Assembly (NCBI RefSeq): GCF_009617755.1
Contig: NZ_BGZH01000001.1
Span: 620,001 to 684,000 of the forward strand
Origin: Marinobacter salsuginis
Lineage (GTDB): Bacteria; Pseudomonadota; Gammaproteobacteria; Pseudomonadales; Oleiphilaceae
Length of the DNA: 64,000 nt
Reading direction: 5' to 3'
A program made the translations under genes and the position numbers. The notes beneath the pieces are model-generated. The model was not told the origin of the DNA and did no database searches. It worked only from the letters and a program-made list of their open reading frames with translations. This document shows positions 47,029 through 56,259 of this stretch, in pieces. The stretch's first letter is position 1. The number at the start of each line of letters is the position of its first letter.

Positions 47029-47722
47029 TGCGCGCCCGGGCTCTTAACGCTTCGAACATATACTCGGCGGTCTCCCAATCCTCATGGGTATCAACGTCCT
47101 GAACACGATATCGGGGAATAGGTACTCCGATCGAGTCCCGTCCAAAGATCATCCGCTCCTCAAGCCAGGCCTCCGCGGTTCCCCAATAGAACTGACCGGC
47201 ATCGTGCCAGGCTTCTTCCAGATCCTGGGAACGTGTCGAAAACTGCTCCGGATGCATCATTTCCACCCGGCCGCCATCGGCAAGGCGCAGTGCACGCTGA
47301 ATTGGAAAAGCAAAGCTGGTCACAGAAAACGCGAAGCTGCAGCCCGCAGATTGAAGCCGTCCTTCGCCCTCCTGAATGTCCGCGGGCGTGATCAAAGGAG
47401 CGGTGGCGTAGATACAGCAAGCCAGATCGACGGCATGTCCCGCACCTAAGAACCACTCTACCGCGTGGTGGATAACCGGCAGCGTGCCGGTGTAATCGTC
47501 TGAAAGATGCTCAGGACGCATGAAAGGAACTGTAGCGCCGAAATGCCTGGCAACTTCGGCGATCTTTTCGTCATCGGTTGAAACTATCACCTGGTCGAAA
47601 CAACCACTCGCTCGGGCCGCCTCAATGGACCAGGCAATCATCGGTTTACCGCAGAAATCCCGGATATTCTTGCCCGGAATCCGCTTGCTTCCTCCCCGGG
47701 CCGGAATTACCGCAATCTTCAT
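47021..47722 (-). CDS. pseF: CMP-pseudaminic acid cytidylyltransferase
   Basis: 233 residues. It activates pseudaminic acid with CTP. It starts MKIAVIPARGGSKRIPGKN, the family nucleotide loop, and has SIEAARASGCFDQVIVSTDDEKIAEVA, ATAPLITPADI and VDTHEDWETAEYMF with metal-binding Asp residues. The ATG at 47722 shares bases with the pseC stop (ATGA), so it is translationally coupled. The 100-residue open frame upstream of this ATG is an overprint of pseC and was rejected. Confidence 0.95.
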   Translation of the reverse strand: MKIAVIPARGGSKRIPGKNIRDFCGKPMIAWSIEAARASGCFDQVIVSTDDEKIAEVARHFGATVPFMRPEHLSDDYTGTLPVIHHAVEWFLGAGHAVDLACCIYATAPLITPADIQEGEGRLQSAGCSFAFSVTSFAFPIQRALRLADGGRVEMMHPEQFSTRSQDLEEAWHDAGQFYWGTAEAWLEERMIFGRDSIGVPIPRYRVQDVDTHEDWETAEYMFEALRARARND

Positions 47723-48879
47723 GCTGCGAGGGCCTGCTTCAGCGCGGCAACTACCACATCCTGCTGCTCGAACGTCAGGCCGTGGTACATGGGAATGCTG
47801 ATCGCCTCGTTGTAATAACGCATGGCTTCCGGGTAATCCTCCGGCGCGAATCCCATTGCTGAGTAGTAGGGCTGGGTGTGGACAGGGATGTAATGCAGGT
47901 TTACACCAATTCCCTGCTCCCTCAACGATTCGAATACCTCCCGGTGGCTGTCGCGAATCTCTGCCAATTTCAGTCGGATTACGTAGAGGTGAAGGCCTGA
48001 ATAGCTGTCCGGATGCTGCCATGGCGTCACCACCGGCAAATCCGCCAGCAGCTCATCGTATCGCCGGGCCAACTCATGCCGGCGCTTCACGAAGTCGTCG
48101 AGCCTTGCCATCTGGCTAACACCCAGGGCCGCCTGCAACTCCGTCATTCGGTAGTTAAAACCCAGCTCTACCTGCTGATAGTACCAGGGGCCGTCCGGCT
48201 CGTGGGTCATACGGCCAGGGTCGCGGGTTATGCCATGGCTGCGGAGCATCTCCATGCGCTGCGCCAACTCAGCATCATTGGTAACAGCCATGCCACCTTC
48301 GGCAGTTGTCACAATTTTTACCGGATGGAAGCTAAACACCGTGATATCGCTATAGCGGCCATTGCCAACGAATTCGCCCTGATACTTGCCACCAATGGCG
48401 TGGGAAGCGTCCTCGATGATTCGAAACCCATAACGCTCAGACAACGCCTTGATCCGTTTCATATCGCAAGGCTGGCCGCACAGATGTACCGGCACAACCA
48501 CTTTGGGCAGACGATCCTGCTCCCTGGCCTGTTCAAGCTTCCGCTCAAGCGCATCCGGGCAAAGGTTGTAGGTGCGAGGGTCAATATCGACGAAATCCAC
48601 TTTTGCACTGCAGTAAAGGCCACAATTTGCCGAGGCCACAAACGTGACGGGCGACGTCCACAGCCAGTCCCCTTCGCCCAGGCCAAGAGCCGCGCAGGCA
48701 ATGTGCAGGGCGGAGGTTGCGCTGTTAACAGCCACCCCAAACTCAGCACCAACATGGCTGGCAACCGTGTTCTCAAATTCCGGGGCCTTCGGCCCTTGGG
48801 TCAGGAAGTCCGATTCGAGAACCCTCACAACGGCATCGATATCTTCTTGCGTAATTTCCTGGCGCCCGTAAGGAATCAT
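47719..48879 (-). CDS. pseC: UDP-4-amino-4,6-dideoxy-N-acetyl-beta-L-altrosamine transaminase
   Basis: 386 residues, PLP-dependent DegT/DnrJ/EryC1 aminotransferase using glutamate. It starts MIPYGRQEITQEDIDAV and has NSATSALHIACAALGLGEGD for phosphate binding, EDASHAIGGKY, the PLP lysine in FSFHPVKIVTTAEGG, ELGFNYRMTELQAALG and NLHYIPVHTQPYY. The ATG at 48879 follows the pseB stop by one TTG codon. Second gene of the operon. Confidence 0.96.
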   Translation of the reverse strand: MIPYGRQEITQEDIDAVVRVLESDFLTQGPKAPEFENTVASHVGAEFGVAVNSATSALHIACAALGLGEGDWLWTSPVTFVASANCGLYCSAKVDFVDIDPRTYNLCPDALERKLEQAREQDRLPKVVVPVHLCGQPCDMKRIKALSERYGFRIIEDASHAIGGKYQGEFVGNGRYSDITVFSFHPVKIVTTAEGGMAVTNDAELAQRMEMLRSHGITRDPGRMTHEPDGPWYYQQVELGFNYRMTELQAALGVSQMARLDDFVKRRHELARRYDELLADLPVVTPWQHPDSYSGLHLYVIRLKLAEIRDSHREVFESLREQGIGVNLHYIPVHTQPYYSAMGFAPEDYPEAMRYYNEAISIPMYHGLTFEQQDVVVAALKQALAA

Positions 48880-48882
48880 CAA

Positions 48883-49881
48883 TCAGATACTCCCGATTTT
48901 TTCCCGGTTGGCATTAATCCAGGCCTGCAACTCAGCTTCAGACATCCATTCCGTATTGTTGTCACTGGAGTATACAAACCCCTCAGGCACTTTCTTACCA
49001 TCCTTGATCCGAGCTGCGTCGGCGCTCCAGTCATGAATGGCCGGCAGGATCTTGAAGTGTTCCGGATACTCATAGGTGTAATAGGAATCCTCAGCACCGA
49101 TCATCTGCTCGTGCAGCTTTTCGCCGGGGCGGATACCAACGATCTCGTGTTTGGCATCTGGCGCGACCACACGGGCAAGATCAGTCACTTTCATGGAAGG
49201 AATCTTCTTTACGTAGATTTCCCCTCCTTCCATATCCTCAAAGGCGTGCCACACCAACTCCACACCTTCTTCCAACGAAATCATAAAGCGGGTCATCCGC
49301 TCGTCGGTAATGGGCAACACGCCTTGATCCTTAACCGACATGAAGAATGGAATGACCGACCCACGGGACCCCATCACATTGCCATAACGCACCACTGCAA
49401 AGCGGGTATCATGGCCACCCGCGTAGGAGTTACCAGACACAAACAATTTGTCTGAGGCCAGTTTAGTGGCGCCATACAGGTTGATTGGGCTGCTAGCCTT
49501 ATCCGTCGAGAGAGCCACAACACGCTTCACGCCTTTATCGATACAGGCATCGATCAGGTTCATGGCTCCATTGATGTTGGTCTTGATGCACTCGAAGGGA
49601 TTGTATTCCGCCGTGGGAACAATCTTTGTGGCCGCTGCGTGTACCACATAGTCCACGCCATCCAAGGCCCGGTATAGCCGGTCTTTATCGCGCACATCCC
49701 CGATAAAAAAGCGAACGCGGTGATCCCCGGCAAACTTCTTGGACATCTCCCACTGCTTCATTTCATCCCGGGAGAAAATAATCACTTTTCTCGGATTGAA
49801 GCGCTCAAGAAGCATGGGGACAAAGGTATGGCCAAAGGAGCCTGTACCGCCGGTGATGAGTATGGAGCTGTTTTCAAACAT
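48883..49881 (-). CDS. pseB: UDP-N-acetylglucosamine 4,6-dehydratase (inverting)
   Basis: 332 residues, SDR-fold dehydratase/5-epimerase, the first committed step to pseudaminic acid. It has the cofactor loop TGGTGSFGHTF, VVHAAATKIVP, the active-site STDKASSPINLYGATKL with TDK in place of TSY-type serine, and RYGNVMGSRGSVIPFF. It is soluble, without the membrane domain of the WbpM-type enzyme at 52486-54420. It opens the pseB-C-F-G-H-I operon, and a terminator of the previous operon lies just upstream. Confidence 0.96.
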   Translation of the reverse strand: MFENSSILITGGTGSFGHTFVPMLLERFNPRKVIIFSRDEMKQWEMSKKFAGDHRVRFFIGDVRDKDRLYRALDGVDYVVHAAATKIVPTAEYNPFECIKTNINGAMNLIDACIDKGVKRVVALSTDKASSPINLYGATKLASDKLFVSGNSYAGGHDTRFAVVRYGNVMGSRGSVIPFFMSVKDQGVLPITDERMTRFMISLEEGVELVWHAFEDMEGGEIYVKKIPSMKVTDLARVVAPDAKHEIVGIRPGEKLHEQMIGAEDSYYTYEYPEHFKILPAIHDWSADAARIKDGKKVPEGFVYSSDNNTEWMSEAELQAWINANREKIGSI

Positions 49882-49944
49882 TAAGAACTGTAAACCTCAA
49901 TTTTGGTCGAGCGCGCGTGATCGTATGAGTTTTTATTATGATAA

Positions 49945-49980
49945 AAGAAAAAAGGGGTCAGATCTTCCAGATCCACCCCC
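49945..49980 (-). terminator. Terminator of the polysaccharide operon
   Basis: On the minus strand a stem GGGGT-GATCT / AGATC-ACCCC with a small bulge is followed by T7CTTTT. It separates the wecC end of the polysaccharide operon from pseB. The stem includes the GGGTCAGATC motif also seen in other hairpins of the window. Confidence 0.85.
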
Positions 49981-50010
49981 ATCCAATTTTCAATACAGCA
50001 AAGTTAGTAC

Positions 50011-51264
50011 CTACCAAGTGCCCCTGGTATCGACAATAGCACCTCGTTGCGGCCTCACCCGTTTGAACTCTGCGTGATCAACCAACAGAACGTGTATGTC
50101 CGCCTCTTTCAGGGCGTGATCGACAGTGACCAGCTTTTCCCTGGCCAGCCAATCAGGAAGCCTCCGAATATTTGGCTCCACCAATTGAACAGGGCCGCCA
50201 TGCTCAGCGAGCAAGGCCCGGGCAATGTTCAAGGCAGGGCTTTCACGCAGATCATCAATATCAGCTTTAAAAGCCAGGCCGTAACAAGCCACGGTTACAT
50301 CACGGATGCTCTTGTCCGGATTGTCACGCAGATAATCAGCAACCGAAGCTTTGACCTGGTCGATCACCCATCGCGGCTTGTCATCATTGACGTGACGGGC
50401 TGTCGTAATCAGGCGGCTCTCTTCAGGCGCGCTACTGACGATAAACCATGGATCCACGGCAATGCAGTGCCCGCCAACACCCGGACCGGGCTGCAGAATA
50501 TTGACCCGGGGATGTCGATTCGCCAGCCGAATCAGTTCCCACACGTTAATGTCCAAAGCACCACAAATGACGGATAGCTCATTTGCGAAAGCAATATTGA
50601 CATCGCGGAAGCTGTTTTCAGTGAGCTTGCACAACTCAGCGGTGCGCGCAGTGGTGAGCACGCACTCGCCTTTAAGAAACACTTTATAAAGATCGGCAGC
50701 TGCTGCGGCACACCGGGTTGTCATGCCACCAATCACCCGGTCATTCTGCACCAGCTCACGCAAAATCTGGCCAGGCAAGACGCGCTCAGGGCAATGGGCC
50801 ACGCGAATGTCGGAGCTCTCGCCGACTTGCTGGGGGAACGTCAGGTCTGGCCTTTCCTCTGCAAGCCAGGCGGCAACCTGTTCAGTGGTTCCAACAGGAG
50901 AGGTCGACTCAAGAATGACCAAATCTCCTTTCTTGAGAGCTGGCGCAATCTTTCTGCTCGCGGCTTCGACATAGGTGAGATCCGGGTCGTGACGATCGCC
51001 CTTGAAGGGCGTCGGCACTGCAATCAGGAACGCATCCGCCGGCTCCGCCTTAGAAGTAGCTCGCAGGTATCCCTGCATTACTGCCGCATTGACGACCATG
51101 TCAAGGTCGGGCTCAACAATGTGAACCTCGCCCCGGTTTATTGAGTCCACCACCTCCTTGTTCACATCCAGACCAAAAACCTTGAACTTTCGGGACGCAA
51201 ACACGGCCGCCGTAGGCAGGCCTATATACCCAAGCCCTACAACGCAAATCGTACCAACAGCCAT
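50011..51264 (-). CDS. wecC: UDP-N-acetyl-D-mannosamine dehydrogenase
   Basis: 417 residues. It oxidises UDP-ManNAc to UDP-ManNAcA with NAD. It has the N-terminal Rossmann loop VVGLGYIGLPTAAVFA, VPTPFKGDRHDPDL, the ILESTSPVGTT strand, the family lysine/asparagine KLTENSFRDVNIAFANE, and the catalytic Cys in GPGVGGHCIAVDPWF. AGAGG lies eight bases before the ATG at 51264. It follows wecB by 13 bases; together they supply UDP-ManNAcA for the surface polysaccharide. Confidence 0.95.
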   Translation of the reverse strand: MAVGTICVVGLGYIGLPTAAVFASRKFKVFGLDVNKEVVDSINRGEVHIVEPDLDMVVNAAVMQGYLRATSKAEPADAFLIAVPTPFKGDRHDPDLTYVEAASRKIAPALKKGDLVILESTSPVGTTEQVAAWLAEERPDLTFPQQVGESSDIRVAHCPERVLPGQILRELVQNDRVIGGMTTRCAAAAADLYKVFLKGECVLTTARTAELCKLTENSFRDVNIAFANELSVICGALDINVWELIRLANRHPRVNILQPGPGVGGHCIAVDPWFIVSSAPEESRLITTARHVNDDKPRWVIDQVKASVADYLRDNPDKSIRDVTVACYGLAFKADIDDLRESPALNIARALLAEHGGPVQLVEPNIRRLPDWLAREKLVTVDHALKEADIHVLLVDHAEFKRVRPQRGAIVDTRGTW

Positions 51265-51277
51265 ATCCTTAACCTCT

Positions 51278-52411
51278 CTACCATTCCCTGTGTGACAGGA
51301 CTTCAACAATGCGATCACAGGCCTTGCCATCCCCGTACGGGTTATGGGCAAACGCCATTTCCTTGTAAGCCGCCTCGTCAGTTAGCAGGCGCTCAACCTC
51401 ACTCACGATCAAATCGACATCAGTCCCCACCAGGCGAACCGTGCCGGCATCTACCGCCTCAGGGCGCTCTGTGGTTTCACGCATCACCAGAACCGGCTTG
51501 CCAAGAGAGGGCGCCTCTTCCTGTATACCGCCTGAATCGGTCAGAATTATGTGAGACCTATTCATTAAATAAACAAACGGTAAATAGTCCAGGGGCTCTA
51601 TCAGCCGAATGTTATCAATGCCCCCAAGCAACCGCCGCACAGGCTCCTGAACATTGGGATTCAAATGAACCGGATACAGGATCTGGCAGTCCGGGTACCG
51701 TTTCGCCACTTTCGCAAGTGCCTGGCAAATTCGCTCGAACCCTCCGCCGAAGCTTTCTCGTCGATGGCCAGTAACCAGAATCAGCTTCTTATTGCTGTCC
51801 AGAAAATCGAAGCGCTCTTCAAACCCCGAACGCAACTGGTGATCAGCATCCACGCGCGCAACCACTGTCAGGAGCGCATCGATGACCGTGTTTCCGGTAA
51901 CCTCTATATGGGATGGTGGAACACCTTCCCGTGCGAGGTTTTCAGCCGATTTAGGCGTGGGCGCGAAATGAAGGCGTGTGAGTACGCCTGTCAGCTTACG
52001 GTTCGCCTCCTCCGGCCATGGCGAATAGAGGTTGCCCGTGCGCAATCCCGCCTCCACATGTGCTACCGGAATCTGTTGATAATAGGCAGCAAGGGAAGCC
52101 GCGAAAGTAGTGGCCGTGTCACCGTGAACCAGCACAATGTCCGGACGCGCCCTGGAGAGAACGTCTCGCATACCTACCAGAATACCCGTCAGCACATCGG
52201 TAAGGTCCTGCCCGGGCTTCATGATATTCAAATCAAAATCCGGACGAATGCCAAAGAGTTCCAGCACCTGGTCCAGCATCTCCCGGTGTTGGCCAGTTAC
52301 ACAAACGCCCGCATCAAAGCGGGCGTCAGAAGCTAATCTAAGTACAAGCGGAGCCATTTTGATGGCTTCAGGGCGGGTGCCAAAAACACAAAGCGTTTTG
52401 ATCTTGTCCAT
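51278..52411 (-). CDS. wecB: UDP-N-acetylglucosamine 2-epimerase (non-hydrolysing)
   Basis: 377 residues, GT-B fold. It interconverts UDP-GlcNAc and UDP-ManNAc. Motifs are [67 protein letters not shown] and [21 protein letters not shown]. The ATG at 52411 is chosen because the protein then starts as its homologues do; the ATG ten codons earlier is possible. wecC follows directly. Confidence 0.96.
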   Translation of the reverse strand: MDKIKTLCVFGTRPEAIKMAPLVLRLASDARFDAGVCVTGQHREMLDQVLELFGIRPDFDLNIMKPGQDLTDVLTGILVGMRDVLSRARPDIVLVHGDTATTFAASLAAYYQQIPVAHVEAGLRTGNLYSPWPEEANRKLTGVLTRLHFAPTPKSAENLAREGVPPSHIEVTGNTVIDALLTVVARVDADHQLRSGFEERFDFLDSNKKLILVTGHRRESFGGGFERICQALAKVAKRYPDCQILYPVHLNPNVQEPVRRLLGGIDNIRLIEPLDYLPFVYLMNRSHIILTDSGGIQEEAPSLGKPVLVMRETTERPEAVDAGTVRLVGTDVDLIVSEVERLLTDEAAYKEMAFAHNPYGDGKACDRIVEVLSHREW

Positions 52412-52485
52412 AATCAAGAAATACGTTCCAAAAGCGAACATCTGCCAGCGACGACTGCCAGTCCCTGTTCAATTAGCTAACGAAC

Positions 52486-54420
52486 TCACTGATGAAGCTG
52501 TCTCACCTTTTCTACTTGAAAGGGTATGACATCTTTGGCGCCATTGCACCACACAAGATCCGCAACGCTTCCATTTGGCGAAAAACCAGTCGGCGCACTT
52601 TTCAGGATGTCGACAATGCCCTGGCAATCGAACTCATGACTGGCTCGAATCAATCCGTTGAGCGTCTGTTCCACTTCTTCCCACGGCATAGAAGCTTCTC
52701 GGGCCATCATGATTCGGGGATGGGCAGTGCCTTGAGGATTATCGCCAATCAACAACTCCTCATACAACTTCTCTCCAGGCCGCAGTCCGGAGAACACAAT
52801 CTCAATATCTCCATCCGGTCGGTCATCCGTCTTTTCCAGGAGCCCCATAAGATGAATCATTTTGCGAGCCAGATCCGCAATCTTCACGGGCTCGCCCATA
52901 TCGAGTACAAACACCTCTCCACCCTGGCCCATACTGCCAGCCTGCAAAACCAACTGGCTCGCCTCAGGGATGGTCATGAAATAACGAATGATGTCCGGAT
53001 GGGTTACTGTTACCGGTCCGCCATCGCGAATCTGATCTCGAAACAGCGGTACCACAGACCCGGAAGACCCCAGCACATTACCGAACCGAACCATGGAGAA
53101 GATCGTGTCCGACTGCCGTTGGGCCAACCCCTGAAGCACGAGCTCGGCCATTCGCTTACTGGCCCCCATTACATTGGTAGGGCGCACCGCCTTATCTGTC
53201 GAAATCAAAACAAAGCGTTTAACCCCAGCGGCGATAGCGGCCTCTGCAACATGAAAAGTACCAAAAACGTTATTCTGAACACCCTCGATAACGTTGTGCT
53301 CCACAAGAGGCACGTGCTTGTAGGCAGCGGCATGATAAACCGTCTCAATACCAAAGCTTCTCATAGCAATTTCGCATCGGCGTCGATGAGTAACGCTACC
53401 AAGCAATGCGTGAATCTCTACTGAAAGGCCCTCAATTCGGTTAATAGCTTGAAGCTCACGTTCAATTGCATAAAGGGAATATTCCGACTGCTCAAACAGA
53501 ACCAGCTTGGACGGGCGATGCTGGATGATCTGGCGACAAAGCTCCGACCCAATCGATCCCCCAGCTCCTGTCACCATCACTGCTCCGTTATACAAGCTCC
53601 TAGCCACTTGAGCATTATCTGGCTGAACAGGGTCTCGCCCCAGCAAATCCTCAATCTCCAAATCCCGAACATCATTAATTCGCGCCTGGCCTGCTACAAG
53701 CTCGGACATTGTGGGAACAGTCTGAACCGGAATGGCCAACGGCTCGAGCTTCTTAAGCAAGCGCTTGCGATCAATCCCAGAATTTGCATCTAGCGCCAAA
53801 AGTAGCCGTTTGATGCGGTGTTCCTTGACAGCACGCTCGATGTGACTGATGTCATAAACAGGAATTCCGTTCACCAGTGCCCGATGATTGCCCTTACGGA
53901 GAGTAATAAAAGCACAGGGGTGGTACTCCGTGCCCTGTTCAAGAGCATTCGCAAGCTGCAGGCCGGTTTCACCTGCACCTACAATCGCGACAAACTGCTT
54001 GTTCCGATTCTTCGGCCGATGTACGAGCATCCGAACGGTCATGCGGGTGCCACTTACGAAAATAAACGCTAAGGCACCATAGATGATCGGTACGGACCGC
54101 GGCACCTGTATCTCAAGCCAATATCCCAAAAGAATTAGAGTAATTGCGGAGATAACGACACCAGAGATAACCGTCAAAAACGCACGGTCACTCAGATAGC
54201 GGACAACAGCCCGATAAAGCCCCAGTTTTATAAAAACACCAATAGTGCAGACAACGGTTAGCCCACAGACAACTAGTTGCCCCTGATTGGGAATCCAAAC
54301 CTGCTGGTCAAGGCGGAGCGAGAAAGCAGCCCAAAGCGCAAAAAAAAGTGCTAAAACATCCACAAAAACGGAAACTAACCGTTTGTGGAACCGGGAAAGA
54401 TTTAAAAATCGTTCAAACAT
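52486..54420 (-). CDS. wbpM: Membrane-bound UDP-sugar 4,6-dehydratase (WbpM/FlaA1-like)
   Basis: 644 residues. Four N-terminal membrane helices lie in residues about 13-125. A first nucleotide-binding domain (FVAIVGAGETGLQLANAL) is followed by the catalytic SDR domain: TGAGGSIGSELCRQI, YHAAAYKHVPLVE, STDKAVRPTNVMGASKRMAE, RFGNVLGSSGSVVPLF, GLRPGEKLYEELL. The family converts UDP-GlcNAc to UDP-4-keto-6-deoxy-GlcNAc, a precursor of QuiNAc and FucNAc sugars. It is a housekeeping gene of O-antigen clusters and differs from the soluble PseB here. Confidence 0.95.
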   Translation of the reverse strand: MFERFLNLSRFHKRLVSVFVDVLALFFALWAAFSLRLDQQVWIPNQGQLVVCGLTVVCTIGVFIKLGLYRAVVRYLSDRAFLTVISGVVISAITLILLGYWLEIQVPRSVPIIYGALAFIFVSGTRMTVRMLVHRPKNRNKQFVAIVGAGETGLQLANALEQGTEYHPCAFITLRKGNHRALVNGIPVYDISHIERAVKEHRIKRLLLALDANSGIDRKRLLKKLEPLAIPVQTVPTMSELVAGQARINDVRDLEIEDLLGRDPVQPDNAQVARSLYNGAVMVTGAGGSIGSELCRQIIQHRPSKLVLFEQSEYSLYAIERELQAINRIEGLSVEIHALLGSVTHRRRCEIAMRSFGIETVYHAAAYKHVPLVEHNVIEGVQNNVFGTFHVAEAAIAAGVKRFVLISTDKAVRPTNVMGASKRMAELVLQGLAQRQSDTIFSMVRFGNVLGSSGSVVPLFRDQIRDGGPVTVTHPDIIRYFMTIPEASQLVLQAGSMGQGGEVFVLDMGEPVKIADLARKMIHLMGLLEKTDDRPDGDIEIVFSGLRPGEKLYEELLIGDNPQGTAHPRIMMAREASMPWEEVEQTLNGLIRASHEFDCQGIVDILKSAPTGFSPNGSVADLVWCNGAKDVIPFQVEKVRQLHQ

Positions 54421-54478
54421 AGCATCCCTTCCTCAGACCATTCTTCCAAGCGTGAAAACCGTGCTTCATCACCACACA

Positions 54479-55645
54479 TCAGTCGCTGCCGAACAAGTCA
54501 CGAGTGTAGACTTTGTCTTCAATGTCCAGCAGATTCTCACTACGCCGGTTTGCCAGTACAACGTCAGAGATGGACTTGAATTCAGCGAGATCACGGACCA
54601 CTCTCGAGTGGAAAAACTCCTCCTCGTCCAGCTCAGGTTCGTAGATAACGACTTCAATGCCTTTTGCCTTGATACGCTTCATGATGCCCTGAATGGCAGA
54701 GGCCCGGAAATTATCAGACCCCGATTTCATCACCAGTCGATAAACTCCGACGACTTTTGGATTCTTCCGGAGAATATCATCGGCGATATAATCCTTTCGT
54801 GTTCGGTTGGCATCCACAATCGCCCTTATTAGATTATTGGGCACATCCTCGTAATTGGCCAACAACTGTTTGGTATCTTTAGGGAGACAGTAACCACCAT
54901 AACCGAAGGATGGGTTGTTGTAATGGTTGCCTATGCGCGGATCCAACCCCACACCATCGATAATCTGACGAGTATCCAGCCCGTGGGTTGCCGCGTAGGT
55001 ATCCAGCTCGTTGAAATAAGCCACTCGCATGGCAAGGTAAGTATTTGAGAACAATTTGATCGCCTCGGCTTCCGTGCTATCCGTGAAGAGAGTCGGCGCA
55101 TTCTGCTTAATGGCCCCCTGCCTCAGCAGCCCAGCAAAAACCTCCGCCCGCTCAGAGCGCTCACCTACAATAATACGAGATGGATACAGATTGTCGTGCA
55201 GGGCTTTCCCTTCACGCAAAAATTCCGGTGAGAAAATAATATTCTCTGTGTTGAACCGTGCGCAAACCTCCTTTGTATACCCCACCGGGACCGTAGATTT
55301 GATTACCATCACGGCGGTAGGGTTAATGCTTAGTACATCTTGGATAACAGATTCCACCGTTCTGGTGTTGAAGTAGTTCGTCTCCGGGTCGTAGTCCGTT
55401 GGCGTGGCAATTACGACATAGTCAGCCCCGACATAGGCCGAACGTTTATCCAGGGTTGCCATAAATTTCAGGTTACGGTTTACCAGGAAGTCAGCAATAT
55501 CTGGATCAACAATAGGGCTTTTCCCGCTGTTGAGCAGCGCTACTTTCTCCTTGTCGATATCCAGAGCAACCACTTCATTATGTTGGGCAAGCAGCATTGC
55601 GTTGGATAGACCGACGTATCCTGTGCCGGCGATGGCAATTTTCAT
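54479..55645 (-). CDS. ugd: UDP-glucose 6-dehydrogenase family (Ugd)
   Basis: 388 residues, the short Ugd form. NAD-dependent oxidation of UDP-glucose to UDP-glucuronate is the family reaction. Motifs are [61 protein letters not shown], the lysine/asparagine pair in [21 protein letters not shown] and the catalytic Cys in [14 protein letters not shown]. It provides a uronic acid precursor in addition to ManNAcA. Substrate assignment to UDP-glucose rests on family resemblance. Confidence 0.92.
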   Translation of the reverse strand: MKIAIAGTGYVGLSNAMLLAQHNEVVALDIDKEKVALLNSGKSPIVDPDIADFLVNRNLKFMATLDKRSAYVGADYVVIATPTDYDPETNYFNTRTVESVIQDVLSINPTAVMVIKSTVPVGYTKEVCARFNTENIIFSPEFLREGKALHDNLYPSRIIVGERSERAEVFAGLLRQGAIKQNAPTLFTDSTEAEAIKLFSNTYLAMRVAYFNELDTYAATHGLDTRQIIDGVGLDPRIGNHYNNPSFGYGGYCLPKDTKQLLANYEDVPNNLIRAIVDANRTRKDYIADDILRKNPKVVGVYRLVMKSGSDNFRASAIQGIMKRIKAKGIEVVIYEPELDEEEFFHSRVVRDLAEFKSISDVVLANRRSENLLDIEDKVYTRDLFGSD

Positions 55646-55692
55646 TTAAAACTCCAAAGGTGCGAGCCAGCCGAGAACTGGGCGAGTCAGAT

Positions 55693-56250
55693 TCAGTGCT
55701 TTCCGGGAACCCGATCACCAGCGCCTTTGCCGGCAACGGTCAAAAATATGTACTTGAAATAAGCTACAAGACTAAGATTTTCAAGCATTTTATGATCAGT
55801 TTCCGCGAGAAGGCGGGGAGTGGACATATCTATGTCATTTATCTGAGCCAAGCCGGTGATCCCCGGCCGGGCCCTCAAAACACCAAGAATTTCACGTTCG
55901 GTTATCAATTCTTCCTGATTAAACAAACAAGGCCTAGGGCCGACCAAGCTCATTTCGCCTTTCAGAACATTCCAAAGCTGCGGGAGCTCATCCAGTTTGG
56001 TTCTGCGCAGAAAACGACCAAAGGGCGTGATGGCGCTCGCGTTCGCCAAGTGGCTTGCAACGGAAGCAGTGTCTTTCTTCATCGTGCGGAATTTAATCAG
56101 TGTGAACGGTCTTTTGTAGCGCCCTACCCGCTCCTGGCAAAAAACAGGAGAGCCTGTGTCGAACAGGCCAATCAGAACCAACACCAGCAACACTGGAAAA
56201 CCGAGTATCAAGCCCAAAAGGGCAAACATAAAATCGAACAGACGAATCAC
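55693..56250 (-). CDS. Initiating phosphoglycosyl transferase (sugar transferase, PglC type)
   Basis: 185 residues, a minimal monotopic phosphoglycosyl transferase. It has one N-terminal re-entrant membrane helix (FMFALLGLILGFPVLLVLVLIGL), then VFCQERVGRYKRPFTLIKFRTM, the catalytic pair in RRTKLDELPQLWNVLKGEMSL, VGPRPCLF and RPGITGLAQIN. It transfers a sugar phosphate, probably a diacetamido- or acetamido-6-deoxy sugar made through the WbpM-type enzyme, to undecaprenyl phosphate and starts the repeat unit. A dedicated larger WecA-type enzyme is not seen in the window. Confidence 0.93.
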   Translation of the reverse strand: MIRLFDFMFALLGLILGFPVLLVLVLIGLFDTGSPVFCQERVGRYKRPFTLIKFRTMKKDTASVASHLANASAITPFGRFLRRTKLDELPQLWNVLKGEMSLVGPRPCLFNQEELITEREILGVLRARPGITGLAQINDIDMSTPRLLAETDHKMLENLSLVAYFKYIFLTVAGKGAGDRVPGKH

Positions 56251-56259
56251 AAGTAATCC

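Noticed and set aside
47723..48022. 100-residue N-terminal extension of pseF
   Set aside because: Overprints pseC; the family nucleotide loop begins right at the ATG at 47722.
52486..54420. WbpM-type gene as a second pseB
   Set aside because: Four N-terminal membrane helices and an extra nucleotide-binding domain mark the large membrane dehydratase; the soluble pseB is at 48883-49881.
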